Below, in pieces: positions 33,924 through 43,100 of a stretch of DNA of 64,000 nucleotides. The stretch's first letter is position 1. Each line of letters starts with the position of its first letter. Origin of the DNA: Paraburkholderia tropica (GTDB taxonomy: Bacteria; Pseudomonadota; Gammaproteobacteria; Burkholderiales; Burkholderiaceae); contig NZ_FNZM01000013.1 in NCBI RefSeq assembly GCF_900109265.1, positions 1 to 64,000 on the forward strand. The letters are read 5' to 3'. A model generated the notes under the pieces. The model saw only the letters and a list, made by a program, of their open reading frames with translations, was not told the origin of the DNA and did not search any database. Made by a program: the position numbers and the translations under genes.

Positions 33924-34453
33924 ACGCCGTCCACCCCCGCTTCAGTCCCGCGCAGCGCGTCCTGCACTGGCTCATGGCGATCTGCATTCTCGCGATGCTG
34001 TTTATCGGCGTGGGCATGGTGTCGACGGTGCGCCCCGACTACCTCACGCTCGTCTCCATCCACAAGCCGCTCGGCATCGCGATTCTGGTGCTCGCGCTGA
34101 TCCGCCTCGTGCTGCGGCTCGTGCGCGGCGCGCCGCCGCTGCCCGCGGCCATGCCGGAACCGATGAAGCTCGTCGCCCGCCTCTCGCACGTCGTGCTGTA
34201 CGCGCTGATGATCGCGCTGCCGCTGATCGGTTGGGGCATGCTCTCGGCGGCGGATTATCCGGTGATGGTGCTGGGCGTGCGCCTGCCCGCGTTCCTGCCG
34301 CACAGCAACGCGCTGCATTCGGCGCTCTGGAACGCGCATCGCTTTCTCGCGCTGTGCTTTTTCGCGCTGATCCTGCTGCATCTCGCGGCGGCACTCCTGC
34401 ATGCACTGGTGCGCCGCGACGGCGTGTTCGAGTCGATGGCGTCGTGGCGCTGA
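33920..34453 (+). CDS. Cytochrome b561 family protein
   Basis: The 177-residue membrane protein has four hydrophobic helices with His residues for heme b ligation (AQRVLHWLMAI in helix 1, SIHKPLG in helix 2, RLSHVVLYALM in helix 3, WNAHRFLALCF and LILLHLAAALLHAL at the end). It passes electrons between the quinone pool and a periplasmic partner. Overlap with the peroxidase gene by four bases makes that protein the likely partner; together they would form a quinol peroxidase. No transporter or regulator for this pair is evident. Confidence 0.9.
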   Translation: MNAVHPRFSPAQRVLHWLMAICILAMLFIGVGMVSTVRPDYLTLVSIHKPLGIAILVLALIRLVLRLVRGAPPLPAAMPEPMKLVARLSHVVLYALMIALPLIGWGMLSAADYPVMVLGVRLPAFLPHSNALHSALWNAHRFLALCFFALILLHLAAALLHALVRRDGVFESMASWR

Positions 34454-34499
34454 GCATCCGCCAGCAGAGGTTGCGAGGACGATAAAGACGTCGCGCGCA

Positions 34500-35162
34500 T
34501 CAACGCCGGACGCTGAAAATACGCTTCGCGGCCACCACGTACACGCTTTCCGGCCCGCGCTCGCCGGTGGCCTCGTAGCCGCCGGTCAGCGCGCCGAAGG
34601 CCGGCAGCACGCCCACGCGCGCGCCGAAGCGAAAGCACGGCAAACGCACACGATCGACGCCCGTGCGCAGCGTATAGACCGGATGCTCGTGACCGGCGAG
34701 CACATAGCCGTCCGCGTGCGGCTGCGGATGATGGCACAGCGTCCACGGCCCGAGTCGATATGGTTCGAACACGGTCTCGATGCCGAATTCATCGGCAAGC
34801 GCGCCCGCGTGACGATCGTGATTACCCTCCACCAGCACGAGGCGCAGCCCGCGATGCGCGGCGCGCCAGCGGCTCAATCCGTCGAGCACCTCGGGCGCGT
34901 GCGATTCGCGCGCGTGCAGCAGATCGCCGAGAAAATACAGCGATTGCGGCGCGAACTGCGCGATCACGGCATCGAGGCGCGCGAACGTGTCGGCCGTCGC
35001 GCCCGTCGGCACCGGAATGCCGCGCGCGCGAAACACGGCGTCCTTGCCCAGATGTACATCCGCGACGAACACCGCGCGGCTCACGGGATCGAACGCCGCG
35101 CGCTGCGCCGAGAGCGTCAGCGGCGCGCCGTTCACGTCGATCGGGTAGGTTTGCGCGGCCAT
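34500..35162 (-). CDS. pdeM: Ligase-associated DNA-damage-response metallophosphoesterase PdeM
   Basis: The 220-residue protein is a calcineurin-like metallophosphoesterase with the motifs VADVHLGK, LGDLLHARE, VEGNHDRHAG and VLAGHEHPVY. It is the last gene of the repair operon that also holds an exonuclease, ligase and helicase. The helicase stop (35164) and the ATG (35162) are separated by one base. Members of this group are proposed to process DNA ends or phosphodiesters during damage repair. The size and motif order match the PdeM group. Confidence 0.88.
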   Translation of the reverse strand: MAAQTYPIDVNGAPLTLSAQRAAFDPVSRAVFVADVHLGKDAVFRARGIPVPTGATADTFARLDAVIAQFAPQSLYFLGDLLHARESHAPEVLDGLSRWRAAHRGLRLVLVEGNHDRHAGALADEFGIETVFEPYRLGPWTLCHHPQPHADGYVLAGHEHPVYTLRTGVDRVRLPCFRFGARVGVLPAFGALTGGYEATGERGPESVYVVAAKRIFSVRR

Positions 35163-35163
35163 G

Positions 35164-37848
35164 TCAGTCGGCGCGACGCGCGGCGGTTTCGAGTTCCGCG
35201 AGCATGCGCTCGACGCGATCGGCCAGATGCTCGGTGGTCACTTTTTCGCGCAGCCTGGCGACGATCAGCGGGAACGCAAACGGCGTCGGCCTCGGCGGCC
35301 GCGCGAGCGCGAAGCGGCTTGTGCTCATGCGCGCGAGCGCCGCGCGGATACGCTCGAACTCCAGCTCTTGCCGCACGACTTCCTGATCGGCCTGCGTGAG
35401 CAACAGGTTCGCGCTGTCGTATCGGCGAAAGACTTCGTAGAACAGTCCGCTCGACGCCTGCAACTGGCGCGCACTCTTTTGCTGGCCCGGATGCCCCTGA
35501 AAAACCAGCCCCGAAACGCGCGCGATCTCGCGAAAGCGTCGCGCGGCGAGTTCCGATGCGTTGAGGCTCGCGAGGATGTCGTCTTCGAGATGGGCGGCGG
35601 AGAACAGGCCGTCGTCGACCAGCGCCTGCCAGTCGAACGGTTGCGCGCACAGCAGTTCGAAGCCGTAGTCGTTCACCGAGATCGAAAACGTGCTCGGCTG
35701 GTCGCGCGCCACGCGCCAGCCGATCAACGCGCCCAGCCCGATATGCGCCATGCGGCCCGCGAACGGAAAGCAGAAGAAATGATGGCCTTCGCGCGTGCGC
35801 ACGCTTTCGGCAACCAGCACGCCCGGTCCGGGCAGCGCCGACCAGCGCGCCTGGAGTTCGAGCAACGGCTGGATCGCGCGCATTTCGGGTTCGTCGTAGA
35901 TGCCTTCGCTGGCGCGCGCGAGCATCACGAGCGCGGCGTCGGCCAGTTCGGACGACAACGGCATCTTGCTGCCCGCCCATTGCGGCATCGCGCCGCGCGA
36001 GGAATTCGCGCGCTTCACGTAGGCGGTCATGTCGCGCACGCGCACGAGTTCGAGCGCGCGACCGCCGAACGTAAAGACGTCGCCAGGTTTGAGGCGCGCA
36101 ATGAACGATTCCTCCATCGCGCCGATGCGGCCGCCCGACAAAAAGCGCACGTCGATGGTCGAGTTGGCAACGATCGTGCCGATGTTGTTGCGATGGCGGC
36201 GCGCGAGGTCGTCGCGCGGCACGCGATAGACGCCGTCGGCGTCCGCCGCGACGCGGTGATAGTCGGGATACGCGCCGAGCGACGCGCCACCGCGTTCGAC
36301 AAAGGTCAGCGCCCAGTCGAATTCGGCTTGTGTGAGATCGCGATACGCGTAGGCGCTGCGAATCTCGTCATAGAGCGCGCCCGGCGTGAAACCGCCGCCG
36401 ATCGCCACCGTCACGAGATGCTGCACGAGGACGTCGAAAGGTTTGACCGGCATGTCGCGGCCTTCGATGCGGCGCTCGCCGATGGCCCAGCGCGCGGCGG
36501 CCGCCTCGACCAGTTCGAGCGCATGCGTGGGCACGATGGTCACGCGCGAGACGCGGCCCGGCGCGTGGCCCGAGCGCCCCGCGCGCTGCATCAGCCGCGC
36601 GACGCCTTTGGGCGAGCCGATCTGAAACACGCGCTCGACGGGCAGAAAGTCCACGCCGAGATCGAGACTCGACGTGCAGACGACCGCTTTCAGGCGGCCG
36701 TGCTTCAGCCCGGATTCGACCCAGTCGCGCACCGACTTGTCGAGCGAGCCGTGATGCAAGGCGATGAGCCCGGCCCACTCGGGCCGCAGTTCGAGCAGCG
36801 ACCGATACCAGGCTTCGGCCTGCGAGCGCGTGTTGGTGAACACCAGCGAGCTTTGCGCCGCGTCGACCCCCGCGGCGACCGCGCCCACCTGGCGCGTGCC
36901 CAGATGGCAGCCCCACGGAAAGCGTTCGATGGTGGCGGGAATCAGCGTATCGACGATCAGGGTTTTGGGTTGCGCGCCGCGCACGTTCACGCGCGGCGTG
37001 CGCACGCCATGCAGCAGCGCGTCGTGTGCGAGCGCGAGATTGCCGAGCGTCGCCGACAGCCCCCAGACCTGGAGTTCGGGCCGCCAGTGCGTGAGGCGCG
37101 CGAGCGCGAGCTGCGTTTGCGTGCCGCGCTTGTTGCCGAGCAGCTCGTGCCATTCGTCGACCACGACGAGCCGCAGATGCGCCAGCTCCTCGCGCGCCTG
37201 GGCGCGCGTGAGCATCAGCGTGAGGCTTTCGGGCGTGGTGACGAGCGCCGACGGCATGCGGCGGTTCTGCCGCGCGCGCTCGGTCGACGAGGTGTCGCCC
37301 GTGCGCAGCCCGATGGTCCACGGCGCGCCCAGCGCTTTGGCGGCGCTCTGTAGCGCCCGCGCGCTATCGGCGGCGAGCGCGCGCATCGGCGTGATCCAGA
37401 GCACCGTGAGCGGCGCGGGCAACGGCGCGCGCCGCGCGGTTCCTGGCGAAGACGCCGAAGCCGAAACCGAAGCCTCCGCCCACGCCGCCAGCGCGCCAAT
37501 CCACACCGCCCACGTCTTGCCCGCGCCGGTCGTCGCGTGCAGCAGGCCGCTCGCGCCGCGCGCGATCTCGCGCCAGACCGTCTGCTGAAACGCGAACGGC
37601 TGCCAGCCCTGCGCCGCGAACCACTGCGCGATGCGCGTCTCGATCGGCGTCTGCGCGGCGTATGCGTCATATGCGAACGGCTCGGGCGTGAACGCGTCGG
37701 CGCTGGCCGCGTCGAGTATTTCCTGCGCCGCGCGCGAACGCGGGATGCGGCGCGGACGCGCTTTGCGCGGCGCGGCTTCAGGGCTCTCGTCGGCGTCAGT
37801 GTCGGCGTCCGCGTCGGCGTCCGCATTTGCGTTATTCGGCGCGCTCAT
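35164..37848 (-). CDS. Lhr-like ligase-associated DEXH-box helicase
   Basis: The 894-residue protein is a superfamily 2 helicase with motif I LLHATTGAGKTWAV, Ia/Ib WITPMRALA and VTTPESL, motif II VVVDEWHELLGNKRG, motif III GLSATLG and motif VI LMQRAGRSGH. After the helicase core (to about residue 500) comes the winged-helix and Lhr-specific C-terminal region. It translocates on single-stranded DNA and unwinds duplexes during repair. The ATG at 37848 overlaps the ligase stop (ATGA at 37845-37848). The N-terminal 50 residues are an Asp/Ala-rich then Arg/Pro-rich tail encoded by a GTCGGC-like repeat, which homologues need not share. Confidence 0.92.
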   Translation of the reverse strand: MSAPNNANADADADADTDADESPEAAPRKARPRRIPRSRAAQEILDAASADAFTPEPFAYDAYAAQTPIETRIAQWFAAQGWQPFAFQQTVWREIARGASGLLHATTGAGKTWAVWIGALAAWAEASVSASASSPGTARRAPLPAPLTVLWITPMRALAADSARALQSAAKALGAPWTIGLRTGDTSSTERARQNRRMPSALVTTPESLTLMLTRAQAREELAHLRLVVVDEWHELLGNKRGTQTQLALARLTHWRPELQVWGLSATLGNLALAHDALLHGVRTPRVNVRGAQPKTLIVDTLIPATIERFPWGCHLGTRQVGAVAAGVDAAQSSLVFTNTRSQAEAWYRSLLELRPEWAGLIALHHGSLDKSVRDWVESGLKHGRLKAVVCTSSLDLGVDFLPVERVFQIGSPKGVARLMQRAGRSGHAPGRVSRVTIVPTHALELVEAAAARWAIGERRIEGRDMPVKPFDVLVQHLVTVAIGGGFTPGALYDEIRSAYAYRDLTQAEFDWALTFVERGGASLGAYPDYHRVAADADGVYRVPRDDLARRHRNNIGTIVANSTIDVRFLSGGRIGAMEESFIARLKPGDVFTFGGRALELVRVRDMTAYVKRANSSRGAMPQWAGSKMPLSSELADAALVMLARASEGIYDEPEMRAIQPLLELQARWSALPGPGVLVAESVRTREGHHFFCFPFAGRMAHIGLGALIGWRVARDQPSTFSISVNDYGFELLCAQPFDWQALVDDGLFSAAHLEDDILASLNASELAARRFREIARVSGLVFQGHPGQQKSARQLQASSGLFYEVFRRYDSANLLLTQADQEVVRQELEFERIRAALARMSTSRFALARPPRPTPFAFPLIVARLREKVTTEHLADRVERMLAELETAARRAD
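37789..37824 (-). repeat. Short GTCGGC-type repeat inside the helicase N-terminus
   Basis: The sequence has four copies of GTCGGC(GTC) in about 36 bases, coding on the minus strand for an Asp-Ala run near residues 9-20 of the helicase. The frame is kept. Such a hexamer repeat may vary in copy number between strains without a frameshift. Confidence 0.6.
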
Positions 37849-39512
37849 GTTAGCGCCTCGTTCAAAAAGCCTTTGAGCATGTCGAGCGTGTCGGCGTCGT
37901 CGATCGACTTGTCGGTGCGCCAGCGCAGCATGCGCGGAAACCGCACGGCGATGCCCGATTTGTGGCGCGGACTCGCCTGGATTCCCTCGAAGCCGATTTC
38001 GAACACGAGCGTCGGCGTCACGCTGCGCACCGGACCGAACTTCTCGACCGTCGTCTTGCGCACGACCGCATCGACCTTGCGCATTTCCTCGTCGGTCAGG
38101 CCGGAATACGCCTTGGCGAACGGCACAAGCGTGCGCGTGCCGTCGCGCTCGTCCCAGACCGCGAAGGTGAAATCGGTGTAGAGACTCGCGCGACGACCGT
38201 GACCGCGCTGCGCGTAGAGCAGCACGGCGTCGATCGAATACGGCTCGATCTTCCATTTCCACCACGTACCCGACGCCTTGGTGCGCCCCACCCCGTACAT
38301 CGACGCGCGCTCCTTGAGCATCAGCCCTTCCACGCCGCGCGCGCGGCTCTGCTCGCGCAGCGCGGCGAGCGCGGGCCAGTCCGGCGCCTCGACGATCGGC
38401 GACACACGCAGCAGATCGAGCGCCAGCGTCGCCGACATCGTCCGCGCCAGCGTATCGAGCCGCGCGCGGCGGGCGTCGAGCGGCTCGCCGCGCAGATCGC
38501 GGCCGTGCTCTTCCAGCAGATCGTAGGCGAGCAGCGCGGCCGGCGAATCGGCGAGCACTTTGCGGGTCAGCGTCTTGCGCGTGATGCGCGGTTGCAGCCG
38601 CGCGAACGGCAGCGGCGCGGTCGCGCCCGGCTCCCACGCGAGAATTTCCCCGTCGATCACGGTGCCGTCGGGCAGCGCCTCGCCCAGCGAAGCCAGCTCG
38701 GGAAAGCGCTCGGTCACGAGATCCTCGCCGCGCGACCAGATCCACACGCGCCCCGCGCGCTTGACGATCTGCGCGCGAATGCCGTCCCATTTCCATTCGG
38801 CGATCCACCCCGCGACCGCGCCCAGCGTGGCGGGATCGCTCTGGAGCGGATGCGCGAGAAAGAACGGATACGGCAAGCCAACGTCGCTCTCGTGCGGCGT
38901 ATCGACGTCGTCGCCTTCGGCAGCCGGCGCGATCAGACGCAGATAGCGGGCCGCGCTGGGCGCCTGGCGCGAATCGGTCCAGCCGACCATGCGTTGCGCG
39001 ATGCGTTTGTGATCGACGCCCGCCACGCGCGCGAGCGCGCGCACGACAAGCTGCCGCGACACGCCCACGCGAAAGCCGCCGCCGATCAGCTTGGTCAGCA
39101 GAAAACGCTCGCTCCAGTTCAGTTCGTCCCAATACTGCGTCAGGCGCGCGCACAGATCGGCGGGATCGCTGCCGCGCAACGGCAGCACGCGCTGCTCGAT
39201 CCATTGCGCGAGACCCAGCTCCGTTTCGCGCGTCGCGGGCGGCAGCACGTGCGCGACGGTTTCGGCGAGATCGCCCACCGCCTGATACGACTCCTCGAAC
39301 AGCCAGTCGGGCAGCCGCGCCCGGTCGCGCGCGCACTCGACCAGCACGCGCGTCGGCACCGCCTGGCGCGGCTTGCCGCCGGCCAGAAAATACGCGGCCC
39401 AGGCGGCGTCCTCGGGTTCGGCGGCGGAGAAATAGCTCAGCAACGCGTCGAGCTTGTCGTTCGTCGAGGTCGTGGCGTCGAGCGCCGTATAGAGGGCCGC
39501 GAACTGTCTCAT
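37845..39512 (-). CDS. ATP-dependent DNA ligase (ligase-associated repair operon)
   Basis: The 555-residue protein is an ATP-dependent DNA ligase with an N-terminal DNA-binding domain (about 1-190). The nucleotidyl-transfer core has its adenylated Lys in AEWKWDGIRAQ, followed by VIDGEILAW, VEGLMLKERAS and SGTWWKWKIEP. A C-terminal OB-fold follows. It belongs to the family linked to cisplatin/DNA-damage tolerance in proteobacteria, which differs from the NHEJ ligase LigD in having no polymerase or nuclease domains. The ATG at 39512 overlaps the exonuclease stop by four bases, and its own stop overlaps the helicase start, so the operon is strictly coupled. Confidence 0.92.
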   Translation of the reverse strand: MRQFAALYTALDATTSTNDKLDALLSYFSAAEPEDAAWAAYFLAGGKPRQAVPTRVLVECARDRARLPDWLFEESYQAVGDLAETVAHVLPPATRETELGLAQWIEQRVLPLRGSDPADLCARLTQYWDELNWSERFLLTKLIGGGFRVGVSRQLVVRALARVAGVDHKRIAQRMVGWTDSRQAPSAARYLRLIAPAAEGDDVDTPHESDVGLPYPFFLAHPLQSDPATLGAVAGWIAEWKWDGIRAQIVKRAGRVWIWSRGEDLVTERFPELASLGEALPDGTVIDGEILAWEPGATAPLPFARLQPRITRKTLTRKVLADSPAALLAYDLLEEHGRDLRGEPLDARRARLDTLARTMSATLALDLLRVSPIVEAPDWPALAALREQSRARGVEGLMLKERASMYGVGRTKASGTWWKWKIEPYSIDAVLLYAQRGHGRRASLYTDFTFAVWDERDGTRTLVPFAKAYSGLTDEEMRKVDAVVRKTTVEKFGPVRSVTPTLVFEIGFEGIQASPRHKSGIAVRFPRMLRWRTDKSIDDADTLDMLKGFLNEALT

Positions 39513-40585
39513 GGCTGCGCGCTCGCGGCGTCGGGCGCGGCGCTGTCGTCGGCGTCGGCGGCGCGATCGGCGGCACCGGCTTCGATCGCCTCGTCGCCGT
39601 ATTCGGTGGCGAACGCGCCCGCGTCGAGCCCTTGCGACGCGAGCCAGCGCACCATCGGCTCGATCTGCCCATGCGTGACGATCACGCGTTGCGCGCCCGT
39701 CGCGCCGATCGCCTGTTGCAGACCGGGCCAGTCGGCGTGATCCGACAGCACCATGCCGCGATCGACGCCGCGCCGACGCCGCATGCCGCGCACGCGCATC
39801 CAGCCGGACGCGAAGGCATCGCTGTAATCGCCGAAGCGGCGCATCCACGCGCTGCCCTGCGCCGAGGGCGGCGCAACGATCAGCGCGTCCCTGAACGCCG
39901 ACTTGTCGCGCGCCGCGATCTCGCTGACGAGACGCGTCGGCGGCAGCGCGACGCCCGCCTCGCGATACGCGCGGTTCAGCGTTTCGACCGCACCGTGGCA
40001 GAAGATCGGGCCGATGCCGCAATCGACGCTCGCGAGCACGCGCTGCGCCTTGCCGAACGCGTAGCAGAACAGCACCGACGCGCGGCCCGCCGCGGCGTTG
40101 TGACGCCACCAGGCGTCGATGCCCGCGAAGATATCGGCGGACGGCTCCCAGCGATAGATCGGCAAGCCGAACGTGGATTCGGTGATGAAGGTATCGCAGC
40201 GCACCGGTTCGAACGGCGCGCAGGTCGGATCGGGCTCGACCTTGTAATCGCCGGACGCGACCCACACGCGGCCGCCGTGCTCGACGCGCACCTGCGCCGA
40301 ACCCAGCACGTGTCCCGCCGGATGCAGCGAGACGCGCACGCCGTTGATCTCGACCTCTTCGCCGTAACGCACGCCCTGCACGCTGATGCCCGGCAGCCGC
40401 GCAAGCAGCACGCCGAGCCCCGCCTGCGCGGCGAGATAGCGCGCGTGGCCACTGCGCGCGTGGTCCGCGTGCGCGTGCGTGATGATGGCGCGCTCGACCG
40501 GCCGCCACGGATCGATATGGAAATCGCCGGGCGGGCAATACAGTCCTTCGGGGCGCGCCACAATCAGATCGGAGGAATGGATCAC
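39509..40585 (-). CDS. Ligase-associated DNA exonuclease (metallo-beta-lactamase/beta-CASP family)
   Basis: The 358-residue protein has the metallo-beta-lactamase motif ITHAHADHAR (metal ligands) at about residues 36-45 and other metal motifs at HPAGHVLGS and SGDY. The beta-CASP-type C-terminal half contains VIVTHG. It belongs to the SNM1/Artemis-like group called mRNA 3'-end processing factor or ligase-associated exonuclease. It heads the four-gene repair operon (exonuclease, ligase, helicase, PdeM). The C-terminal 40 residues are Ala/Asp-rich and look unstructured. Confidence 0.88.
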   Translation of the reverse strand: MIHSSDLIVARPEGLYCPPGDFHIDPWRPVERAIITHAHADHARSGHARYLAAQAGLGVLLARLPGISVQGVRYGEEVEINGVRVSLHPAGHVLGSAQVRVEHGGRVWVASGDYKVEPDPTCAPFEPVRCDTFITESTFGLPIYRWEPSADIFAGIDAWWRHNAAAGRASVLFCYAFGKAQRVLASVDCGIGPIFCHGAVETLNRAYREAGVALPPTRLVSEIAARDKSAFRDALIVAPPSAQGSAWMRRFGDYSDAFASGWMRVRGMRRRRGVDRGMVLSDHADWPGLQQAIGATGAQRVIVTHGQIEPMVRWLASQGLDAGAFATEYGDEAIEAGAADRAADADDSAAPDAASAQP

Positions 40586-40948
40586 GCCTGCCTGCTCCCT
40601 GTCGAGGTCGAACGTTCGCCTCGCTCGCGTGACGCAAGAAGCGGTCCCGAGACGGGCGGTCCCGAGACGGGCGCGTTCGCGGTAAAAAATTTCAGCCGAC
40701 GCTCGCCAGGATTACATCGGCCTCATCGCGCGGTAGCGGCCGCCCACAGGAAGCCACAGACAACGGCTCGAAACCGCGCGTTCGCACGCCGCGACGCAGC
40801 ATGGCCCGAGCTTTGCTTCAACCGCGTGTTGGTTTGAATGAATGCATCGTCGCCTGGACAACAGCCTGTATGTCGGGGCGTGTTTTGCTCGCTGCGGGTC
40901 CGCGCCCGCCGAGCGAGAATGCCGCCACTATCATCGGAGATCACCTGC

Positions 40949-41506
40949 ATGCGAAAGAAGATTCTCGTTACCGCACTCGCCGGCGCCGCGCTATTGCTCG
41001 GTGCCTGCGCGTACATACCGCGTCCGGGGCCGGTCGGTAATCGCGCCGTGCCCGAGCCCGCCCGATCCGTCGACCTGACGAAATACATGGGCCGCTGGTA
41101 CGAACAGTTCCGCTACGAAGCCTCGTTCGAAAAGGACATGGATGCGGTGACGGCGGACTACTCGCTCAACGAAAACGGCACGGTAAAGGTCGTCAATCGC
41201 GGCCGCAAAGGCGGCGTGACGGGTGACGAACACGAATCGACCGGCAAGGCCAAGGTCGTCGATGCCGCGACGAACGCCAAGCTCAAGGTGTCGTTCTTCG
41301 GGCCGTTCTACGGCGACTACTGGATTCTCGATCACGGCGACGCATACGACTGGTCGATCGTGGGCGAACCATCGGGCCGTTATCTGTGGGTGTTGACCCG
41401 CGCGGCCCACCCGTCGTCCGCGCTGCTCGACAGCCTGCGCGAACGCGTGAAGGCGCTCGGTTACGACTGGTCGCTCGTGAGAGTGACGCAGCAAGCGCCG
41501 GATTGA
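40949..41506 (+). CDS. blc: Outer-membrane lipoprotein lipocalin (Blc family)
   Basis: The 185-residue protein starts MRKKILVTALAGAALLLGAC, a lipoprotein signal with the lipobox LGAC (Cys at residue 20). It has the lipocalin signature YMGRWYEQFRYEASFEK, then DYWILDHGDAYDWSIVGEPSGRYLWVLTR, which is typical for bacterial Blc. Such proteins bind fatty acids or lysophospholipids and are linked to envelope stress and membrane repair. The start at 40949 is fixed by the lipoprotein signal and by GGAG about nine bases upstream; longer in-frame extensions would bury the signal. It stands alone, divergent from the exonuclease gene. Confidence 0.92.
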   Translation: MRKKILVTALAGAALLLGACAYIPRPGPVGNRAVPEPARSVDLTKYMGRWYEQFRYEASFEKDMDAVTADYSLNENGTVKVVNRGRKGGVTGDEHESTGKAKVVDAATNAKLKVSFFGPFYGDYWILDHGDAYDWSIVGEPSGRYLWVLTRAAHPSSALLDSLRERVKALGYDWSLVRVTQQAPD

Positions 41507-41564
41507 CGCGGCGTTTTTGTATGGTTTTGTACGGCGTCGAGGCGGCGGCGGCGAGCGCGCAGCC

Positions 41565-41825
41565 TCAACGCGCGTGCACCGTCCACGCCACCAGCCGGGC
41601 GACGATCGGGCGCACGATCAGCACGCAAATAAACGCCGACGGCATCGCCACCCGATACGCATTCATCACATTTTCCATGTAATGCCCGTTAATGCCGAAT
41701 TCGGCGACGGTAATCACGAGACACATCAGAAACGCCATGATGGTCGCCATATAAAGCGCAAAGACATAAGGCGTCGTCGAGATGGGAAAGCGAATGCGGC
41801 GGTTTTGCGGTGTTCCGGCTGGCAT
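41565..41825 (-). CDS. Small membrane protein of the DUF2798 family
   Basis: The 86-residue protein has two membrane helices, at about residues 20-42 and 58-80, with the family features IMAFLMCLVITVAEFG and PSAFICVLIVRPIVARLV. DUF2798 proteins have no known function. It is divergent from the LysR regulator gene at 41990 with 164 bases between the starts, a typical arrangement for LysR control. It could be a regulator target (inference). Confidence 0.8.
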   Translation of the reverse strand: MPAGTPQNRRIRFPISTTPYVFALYMATIMAFLMCLVITVAEFGINGHYMENVMNAYRVAMPSAFICVLIVRPIVARLVAWTVHAR

Positions 41826-41989
41826 GAATGCGACCTCGTTCTTGTGGGCTGTTTAACGGATCGCCAGCGTAACAAGGCCGCGAATACGTGCCCAGCCGTC
41901 CAGCGCTTGATTCATTTTTAAGTAAAATTTACGAAATGACCGATCAGCGCGACGTAAAACAAGAGACATAAAACACTGAACACAGGGCA

Positions 41990-42931
41990 ATGGATATTCT
42001 CGGCTTGATCAACTGCTTCATCCGCGTCGTGGAAACCGGCAGCATCGCGGCGGCGGCGCGCGCACAAGGCGTGAGCGCGGCGGCCGTGAGTCAGAGCATC
42101 GCGCGGCTCGAAACGCACCTGGGCGTGCGCGTGCTGTCGCGAACGACGCGCAGCATGGCGCTCACCGAAAGCGGCGCGCGTTATTACGCCAGGGTCCGCC
42201 ATATTCCCGGCGACATCGATCTCGCCTCGCAGGTCGCCACGGCCGAGGCGCAGCCGCACGGCGCGCTGTGCGTCGCCACCACGGCGGCGTTCGGCCGCCA
42301 CGTGCTCGCGCCGCTGATGCCGGGCTTCAAGACCGCGTATCCGCGCATCGATCTCGAACTCATCAGCACCGACCGGGCCGTCGATCATCGGCTCGAGGGC
42401 GTCGACGTCAGTATCCGGATCGCCGCGCAACTCGATGAGCGGCTGATCGCCCGGCGCATCGCGTCGAGACCGTTTCTGGTCTGCGCTGCGCGTGCGTATC
42501 TGGATCGCGCGGGCGTGCCGCTCACGCCCGAAGACCTCAAGCATCACGCATGCGCCGTGTTCCGCTATCCAACGGACGGCCGCTTTCTGCCGTGGGGATT
42601 CGTGCGCGAAGGCAAGTGTTTCGACGCGCCGATCAACCCCGCCTTCGTCTGCGACGACATCGACATGCTGGCGCAGATCGCGGCGAACGGCGGCGGCATC
42701 GCGCGGCTCGCGAGTTTCGTGGCGCAGCCGCTGATCGACAGCGGCAAGCTGGTCACGCTGTTCGAGCCGCACGACGAAGGCACCGTCCACGCCGAACCCG
42801 AGCCGATGGAACTCTATGCATGCGTCGCCGAGCGGTCGGCGATGAATGCGCGAGCGCGAGCCTTTATCGACTATGTCGAGCAGGCGTTGCAGAGCGAAAC
42901 GGATTCATGCGATACAGCGGTCGCACGATGA
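41990..42931 (+). CDS. LysR-family transcriptional regulator
   Basis: The 313-residue protein has an N-terminal winged helix (about 1-62, IAAAARAQGVSAAAVSQSIARLE) and a C-terminal LysR substrate-binding domain (about 90-300). It belongs to the CrgA/PA2877-like group often linked to aldehyde, quinone or envelope stress. Its divergent neighbour is the DUF2798 gene, the likely target. It converges on katG. The ATG at 41990 is at the expected distance from the HTH; no strong ribosome-binding site is seen (ACAGGGCA precedes it). Confidence 0.9.
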   Translation: MDILGLINCFIRVVETGSIAAAARAQGVSAAAVSQSIARLETHLGVRVLSRTTRSMALTESGARYYARVRHIPGDIDLASQVATAEAQPHGALCVATTAAFGRHVLAPLMPGFKTAYPRIDLELISTDRAVDHRLEGVDVSIRIAAQLDERLIARRIASRPFLVCAARAYLDRAGVPLTPEDLKHHACAVFRYPTDGRFLPWGFVREGKCFDAPINPAFVCDDIDMLAQIAANGGGIARLASFVAQPLIDSGKLVTLFEPHDEGTVHAEPEPMELYACVAERSAMNARARAFIDYVEQALQSETDSCDTAVAR

Positions 42932-43100
42932 CCCGCGACGCGCGGCCAATTCCGGCGCCCGAGGAATGAACGCGGCCAGCATGTCGGCACGCCGCCGCAC
43001 CACGCCGTGACACGGCGCGCGATACGATGCGATGCGATGACAATGCCGATAACCACGCAATGCCGATGCGCCCGGACATCCTCGATGTCCGGGCTCACCA

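Noticed and set aside
35164..39672. A single open frame of about 1500 codons on the minus strand spanning helicase and ligase regions, suggesting a fusion protein
   Set aside because: The upstream part of that frame is an out-of-frame reading of the ligase gene. The helicase start (37848) overlaps the ligase stop, and the N-terminal part of the longer frame is Arg/Ala low-complexity sequence.
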